A stretch of DNA of 33,728 bases from Candidatus Bathyarchaeota archaeon (GTDB lineage Archaea > Thermoproteota > Bathyarchaeia > Bathyarchaeales > Bathycorpusculaceae): the NCBI GenBank assembly GCA_012515445.1, contig JAAYYI010000013.1, forward strand, positions 1 to 33,728. The letters run 5' to 3'. Of the stretch, positions 30,577 to 33,728 are shown one piece after another (position 1 is the stretch's first letter; the number at the start of each line of letters is the position of its first letter). Made by a program: the position numbers and the translations under genes. Under the pieces are notes generated by a model. That model saw nothing but the letters and a program-made list of their open reading frames with translations. It did not search any database and was not told the origin of the DNA.

Positions 30577-32645
30577 CTTTTAGCTGCCACTCCTTTACTG
30601 CTGCATTTCGGGTTAATACAGATGCGCCAGGGCTTTTTTCCCTTCACGTAGATTGAGACAACTGGGGCACCACAGCTTGCACAGGACTTCGATAGCGGTT
30701 TTATTGTCCCCATCTGCGGAAGCGGGTACGTGACGCTGCATTTGGCTTTAGCGAAGTTACTGCATCCGACGAAGCGTTTGCCACTGGCCTTCGAAGTAAT
30801 AACTACGAGTTGGCCTTTGCAGTTCGGGCAGGTTCCGACGCCCTTATGTTCGGATTTACTGCGCTGGACCGCCTGAGTCAACTGTGCTCCCACAGCATAC
30901 TCTTTACTTTTCAACTCAGATGTAACCACCTTAAGCCGCTCCATCGCGTCCGCCAGAACTGTGTACTTCGTCTCTTTACCCCTCTGTATAGCTTCCATTT
31001 TCTCCTCAAGTGAGCGTGTCATATCCGGGGACACCACCGTGGGACAGTACTTCTCAAGCACCTCAGTCACCTCAAAGCCCAGGTCGCTTACTGATAGTTT
31101 GTCTGTTCCCATCAGGTACTTTCGCTCCTGAAGAGTCTCGATTATGGCGGCGCGGGTGGCTTTAGTGCCGATTTCCTCCTTCTCCATTTTAAGCAGTAAG
31201 CTACGCGGATTGTAACGTGGAGGCGGCTGAGTGAAATTCTGCTTCAACGTAACCTTCTTCACATCAACCGCTTGACCTTCATACAGCTGGGGCAGAACGT
31301 CGTCTTTAACCTGTACATATGGCCTGTAGAGGTGGAACCAGCCTTCGAGCAGTGTTCTTGAAGCGGTAAAGTGGAATGCGTAGCCGTTGAGGTTGACTGT
31401 TACGGTGACGTTTTGACGTATGGCGGGGTCGCCGAAGACCGCGAAGAACCGTTTGACTACGAGGTCAAAGACACTTTTTGATTGAGCATCTAGGGGTTTC
31501 TGCGGTAGATTTCCCGTTGGGTAAATAGCTGGGTGTGCTGAATCCTCTTTTTTGCCCTCGTTCGGCTTTAAATTCGCCTTAGCCAGGAGTTCGGCTGTGT
31601 GTTTAGTGTAAGCTGGGTCTCTGCTGAGGCTCTTTAGTATGTCCTGATAGCCTATTGACGGCGGCAGTTTCTGGCTGCTTGTTCTGGGGTAAGAAATCAA
31701 AGCGTCCACGTAGAGGCGTTGCAGAATCTGCGAGGTGCGCAGAGGCGTTAAGTGGAAGAGTTTGTAGGCTTCACTCTGGAGCGCGCCTAAATCAAACGGC
31801 GACGGCGGGTTAACCAGCACGTCGGTTTGGTCGATTTTCTCTATTTTACCCTTCTTGGTTTTGCAGGCTTCCTTTACTTTATTTGCCTCTGCAAGTGTCT
31901 CAAAGGTTTTCTCAAAAGTTACATCTACAATGAAATCTCCGATTGCAATCTTAGCGGTTAGTGTCCAGTAGGGCGTGGGCACGAAGGCTTGGATCTCTTT
32001 CTCCCGCTCCTCTAAGAACCGCAGGGTTGGCCCCTGAACTCTGCCTGTGCTAAGCGTGGTGTATTGGCCGCTGAATTTTTTAGCCGCTTGGGTGAGTGCA
32101 CGTGAGAGGTTTATGCCGTATAGCCAGTCGACTTCATGGCGTGTCAGCCCTGCCTGCACAACTTCAAAATCGAGCTTGGGCATGAGGTGCCTGTATGCTT
32201 CTTGGAGCTCCTTCTCGGTGAGGGTGGAGTACTTCATGCGTTTTGCGATGTTCTGTTTTTCTCCGCAGGCGTACTTCAGAATGCTGTAACCTATTATGCT
32301 GCCCTCAATATCGTAGTCGCAGCCGTTGACGAATGCATCAGCGCCTTTAGCTAAGTCAGATATGGCTCGAAGCCAAGTTCTGATTCTTGAAGCTCCCTTT
32401 TCAGCAAGGTACTTGGGTACCCACTGGTAGTCGAAAACGGGATAATCACGGGTTCTCTCTTTACTGGTGACAGTGTAGAGGTGCCCCAGTGCAGGTACAA
32501 CTACTATGTTTCCATCTCGGTAGGCTTCATAGTATGGGACACCGTTAGCGAACGCTTTTTTTGGTTTTCCATAGGCGTCCAGCGCGATTGCTATTCTGTT
32601 CGCTGCATCTGGTTTCTCGGTTATTAGAAGGGTATACTTCTGCAA
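30573..32645 (-). CDS. topA: DNA topoisomerase I (type IA, archaeal)
   Basis: 690 residues. The Toprim domain is at the N-terminus (TEKPDAA with Glu10; DYDIEG with Asp110, Asp112, Glu114). The active-site tyrosine is Tyr319 in ISYPRTSS. The decatenation region and domain IV follow (TKATRAAIIETLQERKYL). Two zinc ribbons end the protein (CPNC to GCSNFAKAKC, and CASCG to CINPKC). No helicase domain is fused, so this is not reverse gyrase. The enzyme relaxes negative supercoils. A TATA-like TTTAATTTATAG lies on the minus strand near 32690. It heads a three-gene operon. Confidence 0.96.
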   Translation of the reverse strand: MQKYTLLITEKPDAANRIAIALDAYGKPKKAFANGVPYYEAYRDGNIVVVPALGHLYTVTSKERTRDYPVFDYQWVPKYLAEKGASRIRTWLRAISDLAKGADAFVNGCDYDIEGSIIGYSILKYACGEKQNIAKRMKYSTLTEKELQEAYRHLMPKLDFEVVQAGLTRHEVDWLYGINLSRALTQAAKKFSGQYTTLSTGRVQGPTLRFLEEREKEIQAFVPTPYWTLTAKIAIGDFIVDVTFEKTFETLAEANKVKEACKTKKGKIEKIDQTDVLVNPPSPFDLGALQSEAYKLFHLTPLRTSQILQRLYVDALISYPRTSSQKLPPSIGYQDILKSLSRDPAYTKHTAELLAKANLKPNEGKKEDSAHPAIYPTGNLPQKPLDAQSKSVFDLVVKRFFAVFGDPAIRQNVTVTVNLNGYAFHFTASRTLLEGWFHLYRPYVQVKDDVLPQLYEGQAVDVKKVTLKQNFTQPPPRYNPRSLLLKMEKEEIGTKATRAAIIETLQERKYLMGTDKLSVSDLGFEVTEVLEKYCPTVVSPDMTRSLEEKMEAIQRGKETKYTVLADAMERLKVVTSELKSKEYAVGAQLTQAVQRSKSEHKGVGTCPNCKGQLVVITSKASGKRFVGCSNFAKAKCSVTYPLPQMGTIKPLSKSCASCGAPVVSIYVKGKKPWRICINPKCSSKGVAAKS

Positions 32646-32782
32646 CGCTTGATACCTATCTTGAACACTTTGAGATTCGACTATAAATTAAAGCTTTCAG
32701 TGTACAACTGGAAAGTTTATTCGAGGTTTTTTAGCAACCAATAAATAAGTCATGAATATGTAACTATCGGGGGTAAATGTGG

Positions 32783-32959
32783 ATGCCGCAACGTGTTATT
32801 TGTCATGATTGTCGTCAAGTTTTATATGAGGGTGCGGAGCTTAAGCCGCCTGACGAGATTATTCAGGGCTGTCAAGGTAAATGCCCGAAGTGTGGTAGAA
32901 AACTTTCGCTTCTGCCATTAGACGTCGCAGTTAAACCTGTGAGTAGACGCAAAAACTAA
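32783..32959 (+). CDS. Small zinc ribbon protein
   Basis: 58 residues from the ATG at 32783. An ATG at 32777 lies only 2 bases after the GGGGGT ribosome-site-like stretch, so the second is better spaced. VICHDCRQVLYEG and GKCPKCGRKLS hold the four zinc cysteines, separated by about 27 residues with a KPPDEII segment. A TATA box (CAATAAATAAG) lies near 32739. Such short zinc ribbons are widespread in TACK archaea; function unknown. Confidence 0.75.
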   Translation: MPQRVICHDCRQVLYEGAELKPPDEIIQGCQGKCPKCGRKLSLLPLDVAVKPVSRRKN

Positions 32960-32965
32960 CCTTGT

Positions 32966-33112
32966 CTATTCCCAGAAGCAGCGGTTTGTGTCACAGTTGA
33001 GTTGAGGCTTCAATTCATCGTCTCCACCTTGAATCTGTTGTTTGATTGAGGAGTTTAGCCTTTTCTCATATTTTCCTTGGTTTATAACCTATTTCTCCAA
33101 GAGGCTGTCCAT
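32966..33112 (-). pseudogene. Short frame interrupted by an in-frame TAG
   Basis: On the minus strand an ATG at 33112 opens a frame of seven codons (MDSLLEK), then TAG at 33091-33089, then 40 further sense codons to a second TAG. The second part is charged and ends LNCDTNRCFWE. It may be a decayed micro-gene, or chance. Amber stops end many normal genes here, so read-through as pyrrolysine is unlikely. Confidence 0.2.
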
Positions 33113-33207
33113 ATGGAGTATTTTTTAGTCAAAAACCCCCTGATTAAACAATCATAAAAGTTAGAGCCAGATTAGCGAAGTTTTGGAAAGCCATAAATAA
33201 CGCACCC

Positions 33208-33728
33208 ATGTGTAAAATAGTACCATATAAAACATTGAAGAGATGGCTTAAAGTGGGGGAAACTCTAAACGACCGACTTAGCAAAGGAAGATTTGGCATC
33301 TCAGTAAGTCACGGTACAATCTTAGCTTTTGCGGCATTAATTCTGATTCTCGTTATCGCATTCACCATTCGTGTTCTGCCCCTTAGGTGGGAGAACCTCG
33401 CTGCAGGTACAGCATACCTCAACGAGTTCGACCCCTATTACCAGATAAGCATCACTAGGCATATGCTTGACAACGGTTTACTGTCACCCTACACAGAGCA
33501 CTGGATTAACTACATGAAATGGTTCCCTGATGGACTAGATATGTCCAGTTCACTGCCTGCTCTACCAATGACGGCGGCAGTACTATACAGCGTTGTCTCA
33601 GTATTCGGTCAAGTAGACCTGATGACTTTCTGCTCTATACTCCCAGCAGTAATAGCTGCATTATCCTGCTTCATCATGTACTTTATAGGTAAAGACTTCG
33701 GCGGCAGAGCAGTCGGTTTATTCTCTGC
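33208..33728 (+). CDS. aglB: Oligosaccharyltransferase AglB/STT3, 5' part
   Basis: 173 codons of a gene running off the window. A basic cytoplasmic N-terminus is followed by a first membrane helix (about 37-58; ILAFAALILILVIAF), then the external loop NEFDPYYQISITRHMLDNG with the conserved acidic DPYY motif of STT3, the YMKWFPDGLDMSSSLP segment and further membrane helices. STT3 transfers a lipid-linked glycan to Asn in N-x-S/T. The many sequons in surface proteins of this window fit. TATA-like elements lie near 33160 and 33190; if the second is used, an in-frame TTG at 33235 could be the real start. Confidence 0.9.
   Translation, partial: MCKIVPYKTLKRWLKVGETLNDRLSKGRFGISVSHGTILAFAALILILVIAFTIRVLPLRWENLAAGTAYLNEFDPYYQISITRHMLDNGLLSPYTEHWINYMKWFPDGLDMSSSLPALPMTAAVLYSVVSVFGQVDLMTFCSILPAVIAALSCFIMYFIGKDFGGRAVGLFS

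Noticed and set aside
1-33728. CRISPR arrays, insertion sequences, phage genes, rRNA and tRNA genes
   Set aside because: Looked for and not seen: no regular repeats, transposase motifs, integrase genes or complete tRNA cloverleaf were found by eye.

Overview
The window is archaeal chromosome. It carries a group II chaperonin (thermosome), prefoldin beta with DUF3194, RadB, CDP-archaeol synthase, Sua5, a Clp1-type RNA kinase, archaeal topoisomerase IA, an XPD helicase and the start of an AglB/STT3 oligosaccharyltransferase. TTG and GTG starts are common, A/T-rich TATA boxes sit about 25 bases before likely transcript starts, and some genes have GGAGGTG-like ribosome sites. I infer a mesophilic or moderately thermophilic member of the TACK side, most likely Bathyarchaeia. 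That is a judgement from gene content, not a search. There are no rRNA or tRNA genes, no insertion sequences, no CRISPR array and no phage block.

Layout. 1-2226 (+): end of an alpha-helical toroid (glycosidase-like) protein, a CBS-pair protein and a GH130 mannoside phosphorylase/hydrolase. 2229-4178 (-): an operon of a small possible proteasome-assembly chaperone, a GNAT acetyltransferase and Sua5. 4535-7131: two exported, sequon-rich surface proteins in divergent orientation, a beta-helix protein and a TIM-barrel-like protein. The latter probably starts at an unusual ATA codon. 7210-8863: a methyltransferase, small membrane proteins and a 44-residue zinc-finger-like gene on the minus strand. 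9069-10765 (+): prefoldin beta, DUF3194 and a DHH phosphoesterase. 10904-13361 (+): EcfA, EcfA' and EcfT with no S component. 13444-17659 (+): endonuclease IV, a small alpha/beta protein, flavodoxin and thermosome. 17704-22981: a small winged-helix protein, thymidylate synthase, an MBL/rhodanese protein with a PAS partner, DUF2096, a membrane protein and an unusual MoeA. 23277-29271: a secreted protein, then nth-xpd (+), an RNase H-fold protein with Clp1 kinase (-) and radB (+). 29292-32645: carS, then the operon topA, small zinc protein, membrane protein (-). The end holds a small zinc ribbon gene and the 5' part of aglB.

Themes. Genome maintenance is well represented: Nfo, Nth, XPD, RadB, TopA, a RuvC-like-fold protein and thymidylate synthase. 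A second theme is the cell surface: sequon-rich exported proteins, AglB and GH130. The points most worth following are the ATA start, the missed zinc-finger gene, a MoeA homologue that has lost several hallmark residues, the metal-site-altered MBL/rhodanese protein tied to a PAS protein, and the RNase H-fold/Clp1 pair. I see no obvious new defence or mobile system.
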